Notes: a model not told the origin generated them from the sequence alone. DNA of 64,000 nt from Paenibacillus cellulositrophicus (GCF_009363095.1 NZ_CP045295.1:2418001-2482000); one strand, 5' to 3'; positions 17,916 to 27,047 are shown, counted from the first letter of the stretch. Made by a program: numbers and translations.

Positions 17916-17985
17916 AAGTCTGTTCTTCAGTGAAGTCTATTCTATAGTTAAATCTGTTCAGTGAAGTCTGCTCAGCTCATTCTGT
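17916..17985. repeat. Degenerate ~15-17 bp tandem repeats
   Basis: Successive units AAGTCTGTTCTTCAGTG, AAGTCTATTCTATAGTT, AAATCTGTTCAGTG and AAGTCTGCTCAGCTC form an imperfect array in the gap before the aldolase gene, reaching into the last codons of the racemase-like gene. The composition is unlike the surrounding GC-rich coding DNA. Confidence 0.6.
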
Positions 17986-18661
17986 TCGCCGACAATTGCT
18001 CACGTACGCGCCCCATTCCGAAGGCAGGGCTGGTCAGAAAGCGGCTCCGTTCCTCCGGGGGCAGGCCTTCCACCGCCCGCGCCATCGAGGCCTGAGCCAA
18101 TACGACGATGTCGGCCGACCTGGCCATCCGGGCCAGCGTCTCGGCCAGCAGGCGCTCGTACGCGGAAGAGATCACCTCCGGCACCAGCCGGACTTCTCTT
18201 CCGAGCCGCTCTGCCTGCTGCTGCAGCAGCCGCTGCGTCGGCCCGAGCGTCGTGGCCAGCGTGGCCGCCACGCCGATGGTGCCGGCGGAGCGCACCGCAT
18301 GCTCCGCCATCGCTTCGTCGATGCGCACGATCGGCACCGCGATCTCCGGCTGTACGGCAGCGCACAGCTCTCCGATGGAAGAGCAGGCGTTCAGGATGCA
18401 GTCCGCGCCCTGCTGCTCCGCAATGTGCGCATACTGCCTCCACCGCCCGGCGATGGCTTCCACCCGCCCGCCGTTCTCTGCGAGCTCCGGCAGGATCGAG
18501 TCGTCCACCAAATTGATGACGCGGAGGCCGGGCATCAACTGCTGTGCCAGGTCCCTTAAAGGATCGACCGTGACCGGGGTCGTATGAATGACCGCCAGTT
18601 TGAAGCTTCCCCATTCCTGCGGCTGGCGCGTTGTACTTGTATCGACTATATCCATGTCCAT
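17972..18661 (-). CDS. Asp/Glu racemase-superfamily protein lacking the second Cys
   Basis: 229 residues with the duplicated racemase fold: VIHTTPVTVDPL at the start, CILNACSSIGEL with the first catalytic Cys (about residue 93), and GTIGVAATLATTLGP in the middle. The second half, where racemases have a Cys, reads VVLAQASMARA without one, so a two-base racemisation is unlikely. Members with altered second sites act as isomerases or lyases on acid substrates. The gene follows the kinase at 18669 after only a few bases. The substrate is unknown, but its place among acid-sugar enzymes suggests a sugar-acid or keto-acid step. Confidence 0.75.
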   Translation of the reverse strand: MDMDIVDTSTTRQPQEWGSFKLAVIHTTPVTVDPLRDLAQQLMPGLRVINLVDDSILPELAENGGRVEAIAGRWRQYAHIAEQQGADCILNACSSIGELCAAVQPEIAVPIVRIDEAMAEHAVRSAGTIGVAATLATTLGPTQRLLQQQAERLGREVRLVPEVISSAYERLLAETLARMARSADIVVLAQASMARAVEGLPPEERSRFLTSPAFGMGRVREQLSANRMS

Positions 18662-18668
18662 CGCAAGT

Positions 18669-20057
18669 TCACCCTTTCCTCATTTCGCTAAGCGCCGACC
18701 GGACATCGGGATAATATCCGGCCGCCGCTGCGCCGTACACGGCCGCTCCATAGGCCGCTTCCTCCTCCCCGGGCGAAAGCTCAAGCGCCAGCCTGAGCTT
18801 CGCTTCCAGCATCTCTCGGAGGAGAGGGTTCCGGCGGATGCCGTTGCCCGAACCCGCCGCAGCCGAGATGCTGCCGCGCAGCCCCGCCGGCAGCGCGCCG
18901 ACGTACTGCATCAGCTCGTCGGCCATGCCCTTCAGGAAGCCTGCGGCCAGATGGCCGGGCGTGAAATTGTCCGGCCCGATGCCGCGGATGGAACCCCGAA
19001 GGCCCGGATCCTGCCGGGTTCCGTAAAACTGGGTCTGCACTTGAAGCGGCTCATCCCCACTCTGAAGCGCCTCCCGGGCCCATTCATTCATCCGCGCGTA
19101 GATCTCGCCTTCATCCGGAGACGTGCCGAAGGCTCTTCCGACCTCTTGAAAGAACGCCAGCAGCATGGCGTAGGACTTGCCCCCGCTAAGGGGGGCACCT
19201 ACCAGCAGCGAGCCTCCTCCCGGAAACGGTCGGATTTCAAGGCCGGCCGCAGCATCCAACTCCTCCGGAGACACGTCGTTGTCCGTGTAAATGGAAATTT
19301 GCGAGCCGGTTCCGACGTTGACGAGCAGCGTCCGCTCCAGCTGCGATACCGAACCGAGGAAGCTCGCCTGGTTGTCGCCGATCGCGCATGCTACGGGCTT
19401 GCCGTCCGGCGTTCTACCGGCCGGCTCCGTGCCCTGGCATACGGGCGGCAGAATGGATACATCCATCCCGGCCCGCCGCAGCGCTCCTTCATCAAAGCAG
19501 TGCCGGCTCGCCGAGAACAATCCGATCCCGGCCGCGTTGGATGGATCCATGAGCGGTTTGGCGGCGCCCGTCAGCTGCATAGCCACGTAATCGCCGATCG
19601 TACATAAGTAAACCGCATCTTTGGGAACGTTCCCGTTTTTCACATGATGAAAGTGGGTCACCAGTCCATAGCCGCTGGCTGACGGATAACCCGTACGTTC
19701 CCGAAGATACCGTGCGTAAGAAACATCCCGGTCCTCCATCCGCTCGTCTCCCCGCCCATCCTGCCAGGTGTAGAGCGGGCTGACGCTTTGGCCATCCCCG
19801 TTGACATAAAGAATGCCGTGCATCTGGCAGGAAATTCCGACCGCGGCAACGTCCGGCCATTCCTCTTGGCACTCCGCAAGCAACCCTCGGACTTGCTCCA
19901 TAATCCGCTGCGGATCCTGCAGCCGTTCCCAGTTGTGCTCCCCACGAACCGAAGCATCGTTCGCACATGTTGCCACGCGCACCGCCCGGCCTGACGCAGC
20001 CGAAATCAGCACGGCGCTGATCGATGTCGTTCCGATATCAATTCCTGCAAATAACAT
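18669..20057 (-). CDS. FGGY-family kinase, sedoheptulokinase/xylulokinase-like
   Basis: 462 residues from ATG 20057 (GGGAGGGG seven bases upstream). MLFAGIDIGTTSISAVLI is the phosphate loop, VGISCQMHGILYVN the sugar-side strand found in sedoheptulo- and xylulokinases, ACAIGDNQASFLGS the catalytic Asp region, and NVGTGSQISIY plus AAAGSGNGIRRNPLL the second-domain ATP loops. An operator-like palindrome lies inside the coding sequence at 19622-19635, encoding NGNVPK. The presence of a GmhA-like isomerase in the same operon favours a heptulose substrate, though xylulose or another ketose is possible. Confidence 0.8.
   Translation of the reverse strand: MLFAGIDIGTTSISAVLISAASGRAVRVATCANDASVRGEHNWERLQDPQRIMEQVRGLLAECQEEWPDVAAVGISCQMHGILYVNGDGQSVSPLYTWQDGRGDERMEDRDVSYARYLRERTGYPSASGYGLVTHFHHVKNGNVPKDAVYLCTIGDYVAMQLTGAAKPLMDPSNAAGIGLFSASRHCFDEGALRRAGMDVSILPPVCQGTEPAGRTPDGKPVACAIGDNQASFLGSVSQLERTLLVNVGTGSQISIYTDNDVSPEELDAAAGLEIRPFPGGGSLLVGAPLSGGKSYAMLLAFFQEVGRAFGTSPDEGEIYARMNEWAREALQSGDEPLQVQTQFYGTRQDPGLRGSIRGIGPDNFTPGHLAAGFLKGMADELMQYVGALPAGLRGSISAAAGSGNGIRRNPLLREMLEAKLRLALELSPGEEEAAYGAAVYGAAAAGYYPDVRSALSEMRKG
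19622..19635. promoter_or_regulatory. Intragenic LacI-type operator (site E)
   Basis: TGGGAACGTTCCCG lies inside the FGGY kinase gene. With its flanks (TTTGGGAACGTTCCCGTT) it matches leader site C. It is more than 8 kb from the LacI gene and could act as a roadblock or looping site. Confidence 0.6.
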
Positions 20058-20285
20058 ACGTTGTCCCCTCCCGTATTCGTCCTGCATCTCATCTCGCCTA
20101 AGCGATTTCATGGATTTCCTTATTCTTTTTCGAGGGCATAAAGCTAGGCACCTTCAAGCCATCCGCTTTTGCGTTATGAAATCCTTGGCTCGCTGGAAGG
20201 CGATTTCGATAGGATGAAGAACGTCTACCGGCGTATTTTCATAAGGAACAGACAGCGTTTCTTTGTCTCCAGCTACCAGCTTTCG

Positions 20286-20392
20286 GTTTTCGATCCCTTG
20301 GTCTTCGAATCTGTTCTCGATCCATCAGACTTTAGATCTGCTTTGATCCTTCAATCTTCGATCTGTTTCGATCCTTTAGCCTTCGATCAGCT
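20286..20392. repeat. Four degenerate ~25-27 bp tandem repeats
   Basis: Units begin at 20286, 20313, 20340 and 20365, each of the form GNTTTCGATCC...TTCGATCT. The array fills the gap between two operon genes and runs into the last codons of the 22427 gene. With the preceding AT-richer DNA it makes a spacer of about 320 bp (20058-20375) without a gene. Confidence 0.6.
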
Positions 20393-22427
20393 CGCTCAGC
20401 CCCAGCTCCGCTGCGTATTCCGCCGCCTCCTGGGACGCGTACAGAATCAAGCCGATGCACCAGGAGTGCGACAGGGTCAGCATCATTCCTTTGGGCTGGA
20501 AGCAGTTCGTGTTGTAATAACGCTCGGTGACCATGCCTTTATAGGCATTGAAGTCCCCGTCCTCCCGCGCGATAAACTGCAGGAAGCAGGCGATATGGTC
20601 GCGGGTACGGTCCAGGTAATACCGGTCGCCGGTATGCTTCCACAACCGCAGCATTTCCGACACGCAGAATAGGCCGTAGTTGTGCAGATGCTGGTTCGAC
20701 GTGGACGCCTGATCCGCGCCGCGCGAGCGAAAATCGTACTGCGCCAGCAGGGTATGGCGTGGGAAGCACAGATTATACGTCCAGCGGAACGTCATCATCC
20801 AGTCCGCCGCGCTGGATGCGAGCTCCAGCCACTTCGGCTGCCGGTCAAACTCATACAGCAGCACATAGGCGGCGACGGCGTTATAGGCGTCTTCCGAGGT
20901 CGGCGTCAGATGCACATCCTCCGGAGCGCCGTAAATATATTCATCCCTGATAAACTTCTCGTAATAGCTGCCGGCACGCACGGCGGCTTCGGCAAACCGC
21001 GGTTCCCCGAACAAGGCCGCGCCTTCGACCAGCGCCGCGATCCACAGCATGCCGCCGGCGCCGTCCCATTCTTCGACCTCCCCGGTCTCCGCATGGTAAT
21101 AGGAACCGAAATTGCCGTCGCTCCGCTGGCAGGAAGCCGCAAAGTTCAAGTTCGACAGGGCCGCCGCTTCCCAGTCCGGATGGGATGCCCCATGTTCGCG
21201 CTCAAAATCCAGCGCCCGGACCATGAACAGCGTCGCCTCGGCCGCCGTTCTCGCCTGCAGCCAATCGGGCTTCGGATTCCAGCCGGCGGTCCAGCCCCGG
21301 CCCTCGATCCAGGACGCCCAGAAAATGCCGCTCGGCGACAAGCCTTCGGCGATTTTGCTCAGCACGTCCATGCCGGCCGCCGTATACTCGGCTATCCCCT
21401 GCCTGCGTCCGTACTGCAGCAGCGCATGCGCGTAAGGCGCTCCGCTGACCCAGCCTACGTGCATATGGGGGCGGTCCCCCTGTCCTTTAACGTTGTTGTT
21501 CAGCTCGCGGTCAAACGCCGCCGTTTCGTACAATATGCGATGCTCCGGACGATAATGCCACGTATACAGGCCATGGGCGGTCAGCTGCGCCGCCTCGTCC
21601 AGATCCATCCAAGGCCGAAGCGGATAGGCCTCGGCATGCAGCCGGTACATCCGCCGCACAAACGGGTCGTACGCGTGGGGATCGCCGGCCGCCGTATACA
21701 CCCGGTAGCGCAGCGTTACCTGCTGCCCCGGCTCAAACCGTGCGGACGCCAGATCCGCAGGGGCCGGAACCGGATCGCCGACGAACGTCACCGGCTCCTC
21801 CCGGTAAGGGAAGTTCAGCCAGACCGCCGTTCCGTCCGCATTGCCCCGAAAACCGAGGCCCGTCAAGCCCAGCTCCGACATTTCTTCCGTGCAGAGCGCC
21901 CCGCACAGCGTGTCATTCCAGGCAAACACTACCGGCAGCGCCGCCCGGTCCGAGCGGAAGGACCAATAATCCGATACCATCTGCTCCGGATCTCCGCCCC
22001 GGTAGTCATAGCGGGGATAGCGCCGCAAATTTTTCTCAAAGCGATTTTCCTTGTAGAAGGCTCCGGGGATCATCCAGTCCGGCTTCCCCGAACCGATTAC
22101 CTCTGCCCGCAGCGTCAGCCCCATATTTTTGGGAACGTTCCCGTTATACGTTAAATGAAGGGTGACGTCGTAGCCGCCACAGCTGTCCTTCACCGCTTCC
22201 CATCTCGCTTCGGCAGCAAATTCGCCCGAAGAGCCAGACATCGCCAGCCCACCATCCGTCAAGGCATCCACCCTTTCGATCGGAACCTCCAGGGTCGCCC
22301 CGTCCAGCGGGCACCATGCTTCGATCAAATGACCGAACCGCAGCGCAGCCTCCCCCTGCTCCTCACCGGGCCGATACACGTTCAGTACGTAACGCTCACC
22401 ACCGTCTGCCTCTGCCTTCCATCCCAC
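20376..22427 (-). CDS. Unclassified six-hairpin-type carbohydrate-active protein
   Basis: About 683 residues. The first 260 are beta-rich (substrate-binding sandwich-like). From about 290 on, regular helical pairs with aromatic-rich loops (LTAHGLYTWHYRPEHR, HMHVGWVSGAPYAHALL, SCQRSDGNFGSYYHAETGEVEEWDGAGGML) suggest an (alpha/alpha)6 toroid as in six-hairpin glycosidases or lyases. Acidic residues in EEWDGAGG could be catalytic. There is no signal peptide. I cannot name the GH or PL family. I prefer GTG 22427 (GGGAG six bases upstream) over TTG 22451. An operator-like palindrome lies inside at 22130-22143. Confidence 0.6.
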   Translation of the reverse strand: MGWKAEADGGERYVLNVYRPGEEQGEAALRFGHLIEAWCPLDGATLEVPIERVDALTDGGLAMSGSSGEFAAEARWEAVKDSCGGYDVTLHLTYNGNVPKNMGLTLRAEVIGSGKPDWMIPGAFYKENRFEKNLRRYPRYDYRGGDPEQMVSDYWSFRSDRAALPVVFAWNDTLCGALCTEEMSELGLTGLGFRGNADGTAVWLNFPYREEPVTFVGDPVPAPADLASARFEPGQQVTLRYRVYTAAGDPHAYDPFVRRMYRLHAEAYPLRPWMDLDEAAQLTAHGLYTWHYRPEHRILYETAAFDRELNNNVKGQGDRPHMHVGWVSGAPYAHALLQYGRRQGIAEYTAAGMDVLSKIAEGLSPSGIFWASWIEGRGWTAGWNPKPDWLQARTAAEATLFMVRALDFEREHGASHPDWEAAALSNLNFAASCQRSDGNFGSYYHAETGEVEEWDGAGGMLWIAALVEGAALFGEPRFAEAAVRAGSYYEKFIRDEYIYGAPEDVHLTPTSEDAYNAVAAYVLLYEFDRQPKWLELASSAADWMMTFRWTYNLCFPRHTLLAQYDFRSRGADQASTSNQHLHNYGLFCVSEMLRLWKHTGDRYYLDRTRDHIACFLQFIAREDGDFNAYKGMVTERYYNTNCFQPKGMMLTLSHSWCIGLILYASQEAAEYAAELGLSELIEG
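22130..22143. promoter_or_regulatory. Intragenic LacI-type operator (site D)
   Basis: TGGGAACGTTCCCG within the six-hairpin-type gene, encoding NGNVPK in the same frame as the copy in the kinase gene. It shares TTTGGGAACGTTCCCGTT with leader site C. Confidence 0.6.
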
Positions 22428-22482
22428 GATTGACTCCCGCCTTTCTTCCAATAGCCTGCTTTTTCCCGGAAACTTTTCTACA

Positions 22483-23736
22483 TTACATATCCAGCTGGTA
22501 TATCTCGATCAGGTTGTCCCGGAAAATGCGCTTGGCGAATTCCATCGCCGCCTTTTCCGTCATGCTGCCCTCCTGAACTTTCTCGGTTAACACGTCGCCC
22601 GCTAGGTTCCGTACCAGCTTCAGGTGCGCGTAGGTTCCTTCGATATGGTTGTAGTCGCCGCCGAATCCCTGGATCTTCGACTGCGGCACCATCTCGATCA
22701 TTTGATGCAGAATCTGCTTGCCGATCGTCGGCGAGATGATATGCACCCAGGTAAAGTCGGTGTAAACGTTCGGATAATTTTTCGCGATGCTCAAATACGA
22801 TTGATGGTAAGGAAAACCACAGTGCAGCAGGACGAATTTGGCGTCCCGGTACTGCGCCAGCAGCGGCAGCAACAGCTCTGCGTTCGAGTTGGTCAGGATG
22901 TTGCCGTTGCCGGACACGCTCGATTCATGATGGCCGGTGTGAATCTGGATCGGCAGCTCATAAGCGATGGAACGCTGGATGATGAAATGAATGAGGTAGT
23001 CCTGCAGCGCCAGCGTCTCTTCCTTCGACAGCCCATCCTGCAGCGTATAGCCCAGCAGCCGGTTGAAGACGATCTCCGCTTCGTGGAACGTCGGCTTAGT
23101 GCTGGCGAGGCTCCGCCAATACGCATGGCCCAGCTTCGTTGCGACCATTCCTTCCTGTTTGTATCTATGCAATAAGGCATCCACTGCTTCGAGATAGCCC
23201 GGGAACGAATGCACATGCATCCCTGCGGCGTTCTCCACGTCGTGAATATCCTTGAGTGTTCGAAGTTTAAAGGTAAAATCCATAAACATGATCGGCCGGA
23301 ACAATTCGTAATCCAATTGCGTGGTTTGGATCAGCGTGAACGCCAGGTCAATTTTTGAGCGTTCGTATAGCACCTCCCGGTACCAGTCCGGGTTATTCGT
23401 CGCCGCCTTAACTTTATCATTAACCTCCAGAATGCCTTGGACCGTCCAATCTTCAAAGCCGTACAGGTCCTTCATGGCCGTCCGGAACATGTTCGCGTAC
23501 GTGGTGTTGTTCGCGCGCTGCCAGTACTGCAGGAAGGTAGCCGCTTTCTCTTCGTCACTGCGCAGCCGGCCGCTTAAAGCCCCGCGCTGCATCCCCGCCG
23601 TAATAAAGTCGGAATCCAGGTAATGCATCAGGGAGAAAAAATCCTGCTGCTCTCTTTGTCTGATCTGCGGAGTCGCCAAATGCTCGTGTCCGTCGATGAT
23701 CCGTAGTTCGCTGATATAATCATGTATGCTGCTCAT
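22483..23736 (-). CDS. Amidohydrolase-superfamily TIM-barrel protein
   Basis: 417 residues. IIDGHEHLATP has the HxH metal motif (His17, His19). IQIHTGHHES and KFVLLHCGFPYHQS carry the later barrel histidines, and GFGGDYNHIEG a final Asp. The pattern resembles amidohydrolase-2 and uronate-isomerase relatives. ATG 23736 follows GGAAGGAGAAAG. In this operon it could hydrolyse a lactone or amide, or isomerise a uronate-like acid; the sequence does not decide. It lies just after a terminator-like hairpin, so it may be expressed at a lower level than the transporter genes. Confidence 0.7.
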   Translation of the reverse strand: MSSIHDYISELRIIDGHEHLATPQIRQREQQDFFSLMHYLDSDFITAGMQRGALSGRLRSDEEKAATFLQYWQRANNTTYANMFRTAMKDLYGFEDWTVQGILEVNDKVKAATNNPDWYREVLYERSKIDLAFTLIQTTQLDYELFRPIMFMDFTFKLRTLKDIHDVENAAGMHVHSFPGYLEAVDALLHRYKQEGMVATKLGHAYWRSLASTKPTFHEAEIVFNRLLGYTLQDGLSKEETLALQDYLIHFIIQRSIAYELPIQIHTGHHESSVSGNGNILTNSNAELLLPLLAQYRDAKFVLLHCGFPYHQSYLSIAKNYPNVYTDFTWVHIISPTIGKQILHQMIEMVPQSKIQGFGGDYNHIEGTYAHLKLVRNLAGDVLTEKVQEGSMTEKAAMEFAKRIFRDNLIEIYQLDM

Positions 23737-23762
23737 CGGGCCTTTCTCCTTCCAAAAATGGA

Positions 23763-23797
23763 GCGGCTGCTCCTCTTCTCATCCGAACAGCAGCCGC
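23763..23797 (-). terminator. Intra-operon attenuator hairpin
   Basis: GCGGCTGCT and AGCAGCCGC form a perfect 9-bp stem, followed leftward by CCATTTTT. It lies between the binding-protein gene and the enzyme genes, where partial termination or 3'-end protection usually raises binding-protein mRNA over downstream genes. Confidence 0.65.
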
Positions 23798-23834
23798 GTC
23801 TATTTATATGTCGTTTCTGCCCATGACCGGGCGA

Positions 23835-25142
23835 TCAGTCCACATTCAGCTCAGGGAAAGCGTTCTTCACTTCTTTTTTGAAATCGGTCACGACGTCGTC
23901 AAAGCTGCGGTTGTTCGTTATGCCGTCGCTGGCGACCTTTCTCCACTTGCTCAAAATCTCCTCGCCGTACTTATCCGCTTTGGCTGCCGGAATTTTCACG
24001 ACGGTTTCGTAATAAGGCTTCAAGACGTTTTCGTCGCCGAACAGCGGGGATTTAAACGTATCCAGATTGGCTTCGTACACTTTGCTGTTGCCCGGCATAT
24101 TGCCCGTTTTCTCCAGGTTGTGCTGCTGCCATTCCTCGCCGGCGATATATTTGATGAACTCATACGCCAGATCCTTGTTCTTGGATTTTTCGTAGATGCC
24201 GCGGTACGTTCCGCCAGAGTAGAAGCCTTCCGGCGTTTTAGCTACACCGTACTTGCCTTTGGCCTTGTCGTCCTTATTATCGACCATAAATCCGGCCCAT
24301 GCCGGCATCGAAGTCAGCACGACGCTGCCGTCGTTCAGCGCGTTGCCCCAGCCCGCCGACATGAACGGAAGCTTGGCGTCCACGTTGTTTTTACGGATAT
24401 CCAGCTGGGTCTGATAGATCGTCTGCCATTTCGGATCGATGTTCAGCTTGCCGTCCTTCACCCACGGCTGGGTGTTGTAGGCTTCAATGTCGAACAGGTC
24501 TCCGGCGTTTTGGATCAGGTGCACTTTGCCGCCGCTGTCCGCTGCCACCTTTTTGCCGAGCTCAATGATTTTGTCCCACGAGCTGACCATATCGCTGACT
24601 TTGTCGGGATCATCCGTACCAAGGTACTTCTTGGCTGTATCGCGCATATACCAGAAGCCGCCCGGTGAAGAGTGGTCGGAAATCGCCCGCAGCTTGCCGT
24701 CCTGGGAGCGTCCCAGCTCCTGAACGTAAGGGATGTAATCTTTCACCAGATCCTCGGCGCCCATCGCCGACAGGTCCGTCAAAAACTTCGAATCGATGAA
24801 TTTGCCGATATACCCGCGCTCCAGGTCGAAAATATCGGGAACGTCGCGGCCGGACTGCAGCGCAGTCAGCAGCTTCGTCTGGTATTGGTCGCCCGGGAAC
24901 ATTTTGACGTCTACGGTGACGCCGGGATTTTTCGCCTGAAACTGGTCGGCCATGTCCTTCACCTGGTCAAAGAACGTCCAGATGACCAAGTGGCCCTTGA
25001 GCTCGCCGGATTCGGCGGCTTTGCCCGAGTCGTCTCCGCTTGCCGTACTGCTGCTGTCCGAAGCCTTGCTTCCGCATCCGGCCAGCATGCTGCCGACCAG
25101 CAGGACGGACAGCACCATCATCAGCCATTTCTTCGTTTTCAA
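23835..25142 (-). CDS. Sugar ABC transporter substrate-binding lipoprotein (CUT1)
   Basis: 435 residues from a TTG start (AAGGGGAG eight bases upstream; the in-frame ATG at 25187 would spoil the signal peptide). MKTKKWLMMVLSVLLVGSMLAGCGS is a lipoprotein signal with LAGC lipobox. The mature part is a family-1 binding protein: HLVIWTFFDQVKDMADQFQAKNPGV, then RDVPDIFDLERGYIGKF and FIKYIAGEEWQQ. It delivers an oligosaccharide to the two permeases encoded just before it. No ATPase gene accompanies them. Confidence 0.9.
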   Translation of the reverse strand: MKTKKWLMMVLSVLLVGSMLAGCGSKASDSSSTASGDDSGKAAESGELKGHLVIWTFFDQVKDMADQFQAKNPGVTVDVKMFPGDQYQTKLLTALQSGRDVPDIFDLERGYIGKFIDSKFLTDLSAMGAEDLVKDYIPYVQELGRSQDGKLRAISDHSSPGGFWYMRDTAKKYLGTDDPDKVSDMVSSWDKIIELGKKVAADSGGKVHLIQNAGDLFDIEAYNTQPWVKDGKLNIDPKWQTIYQTQLDIRKNNVDAKLPFMSAGWGNALNDGSVVLTSMPAWAGFMVDNKDDKAKGKYGVAKTPEGFYSGGTYRGIYEKSKNKDLAYEFIKYIAGEEWQQHNLEKTGNMPGNSKVYEANLDTFKSPLFGDENVLKPYYETVVKIPAAKADKYGEEILSKWRKVASDGITNNRSFDDVVTDFKKEVKNAFPELNVD

Positions 25143-25316
25143 AACCGATCTCCCCTTTTGGTCGTGATTGAAGTGCATGCGTAACATCTGCCCGCAATTT
25201 GTAGAACGCTTTCAATTTACTGTATTATCATGGCAGTCACTGCGCCGTTTCCCGGTCATCACCTCTTTCCCTGGAGTCTGAAAGTCAAACCGGCTTGGAT
25301 AGCCTGATCCTATCGG

Positions 25317-26138
25317 TCAGCCTTTGACCGCACCTGCCGCCACGCCGTCGATAATCCGTTTGGACATGAACGAGAAGAAGACGAGGATCGGCACGACTGC
25401 AATCACGATGCCCACATACTGTGCGCCAAAGTCTGATGTAAACTGGGATTTCAAGCTCGCGATCATGACCGGCAGCGTCTGCAGGTTGTTGTCGAAGAGG
25501 ACGATCATCGGCGTGAGAAAATCGTTCCATTTGCCGATAAAAGCGAAGATCCCCAGCGTCGCAAGCCCCGGACTCATAATCGGCAGCACGATCCGGTTAA
25601 AAATCTGCCACTCGCCATACCCGTCCATCCGTCCCGATTCAATGATTTCCGTCGGCACCGAGGAATCCGCGAACTGCCGCATCAGGAAAATCCCAAAAGC
25701 ATTGTGGATCGACGGCAAAATGAGCGGCCAGTACGTGTTCAGCATGTTCAGCGAATCCATCAGCTTGAAGAAACCGATGATGCCGAGTTGGCCCGGAATC
25801 ATCATCGTGCCGAGCACAAACAGGAACAGTACGTTTTTGTACTTAAAGTTGTATTTCGAGAAGCCGTACCCGGCCAGTGCCGCAAAGTACACGTTAATGA
25901 TCGTCGATGTGACGGTGATCAGGACGGTGTTCCCGAAGCCCCGCCAAATGTTGACCGTGTCCTTCAGCCTCGCGTAGTTGTCGAGGAACTGGTCTCCCGG
26001 AATGAGCAGCAGCCTGCGCGCGATATCCGAGTTGGCATGGGTCGACGTTATGATCATGCTGTAGAAGGGCAGCAGGCATGTCGCCGCCACGGCGATGAGA
26101 AAGAGGTACAGAATGCCTCGGGTAAGTATTTTAGCCAT
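25317..26138 (-). CDS. Sugar ABC transporter permease, MalG type
   Basis: 273 residues, six predicted membrane segments. ESGRMDGYGEWQIFNRIVLPIMSPGLATL is the EAA loop that contacts the ATPase. The N-terminus ILTRGILYLFLIAVAATCLLPFYSMI is the typical first segment of CUT1 inner-membrane subunits. GGAGG lies nine bases before ATG 26138; the upstream permease gene ends 14 bases away. Confidence 0.92.
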   Translation of the reverse strand: MAKILTRGILYLFLIAVAATCLLPFYSMIITSTHANSDIARRLLLIPGDQFLDNYARLKDTVNIWRGFGNTVLITVTSTIINVYFAALAGYGFSKYNFKYKNVLFLFVLGTMMIPGQLGIIGFFKLMDSLNMLNTYWPLILPSIHNAFGIFLMRQFADSSVPTEIIESGRMDGYGEWQIFNRIVLPIMSPGLATLGIFAFIGKWNDFLTPMIVLFDNNLQTLPVMIASLKSQFTSDFGAQYVGIVIAVVPILVFFSFMSKRIIDGVAAGAVKG

Positions 26139-26152
26139 GAAGGTGGACCTCC

Positions 26153-27025
26153 TTAATCCTTCAGCTTCGACGCTTTGGCCGTAATGGCCGTAAAGAACAT
26201 GACCACAAAGAAAATTCCGTAGGCGACCGCCGCCCCGTAGCTGTAATCAAAGTTTTTGAAAGCCGTTTCATATAAGTACATGACCATCGTTCTGGAGGAG
26301 TTGCCTGGCCCGTCTCCGAGCATGAGCGGCGCATCAAACAGCTGCAGGCCGCCGATGACCGACGTAATGAACACGAACAGGAATACCGGACGCAGCAGCG
26401 GCAGCGTAATGTGCAGCGCCGTCTGCTTTTTGCTCGCCCCATCCACTTCCGCGGCTTCATACACTTCTCTCGGAATGCCCTGAAGTCCGGCGATAAAGAC
26501 GATCATGTTAAACCCGAAGTACTGCCAGCAGATGACCCCCGATGCGATGATTCTGGACCACCATGGGCTGTTAAACCAGTTGACCGGATCGTGAATGATC
26601 CCCAGACTCATGAGCAGCTTGTTGATCGTCCCGGTCTGCCAGTCGAACATGAGGGAGAAGATGACCCCCAGCGTGACCGGCGTAATGATGTGAGGAAAGA
26701 AATAGACCGCCCGGAAGAAATGCTTGCCCCGGATAAAGCGCTCGTTCAGCACCAGCGCGAGCAGCACCGATAAGATGAGCTGGGGAACGTTGGATAGAAT
26801 CCAAATAATAAGCGTGTTGCCTATCGTCTGATAAAAGAAGCTGTCGTGCAGCAGGCGTGAATAATTCGCCAGCCCCACATAGACCGGATCCGAAAATCCG
26901 TCCCATTTCATGAAGCTGAGGTAGAGCGTGTACAGAATCGGCATCAGCCCGAATACGGCAAAGCCGATGAAGAAAGGCGCCACAAAGATGTAACCGTAAA
27001 ATGACCTGTTGACCTTGGAGCCCAT
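26153..27025 (-). CDS. Sugar ABC transporter permease, MalF/UgpA type
   Basis: 290 residues from ATG 27025 (AAGGGG eight bases upstream; GTG 27034 is less likely). GYIFVAPFFIGFAVFGLMPILYTLYLSFMKWDG is the standard first membrane segment, and YEAAEVDGASKKQTALHITLPLLRPV the EAA loop. It pairs with the MalG-type protein and the lipoprotein downstream and follows the LacI gene closely. Confidence 0.92.
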   Translation of the reverse strand: MGSKVNRSFYGYIFVAPFFIGFAVFGLMPILYTLYLSFMKWDGFSDPVYVGLANYSRLLHDSFFYQTIGNTLIIWILSNVPQLILSVLLALVLNERFIRGKHFFRAVYFFPHIITPVTLGVIFSLMFDWQTGTINKLLMSLGIIHDPVNWFNSPWWSRIIASGVICWQYFGFNMIVFIAGLQGIPREVYEAAEVDGASKKQTALHITLPLLRPVFLFVFITSVIGGLQLFDAPLMLGDGPGNSSRTMVMYLYETAFKNFDYSYGAAVAYGIFFVVMFFTAITAKASKLKD

Positions 27026-27047
27026 CGTATTCACCCCTTTTTACACT

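Noticed and set aside
20286-20392. Possible CRISPR array
   Set aside because: Units are contiguous and degenerate with no spacers, and no cas genes are present.
20682-22154. 490-codon plus-strand open frame opposite the six-hairpin-type gene
   Set aside because: It mirrors the codon bias of the real gene on the other strand; the protein is Arg/Gln-rich, without domains or a ribosome-binding site.
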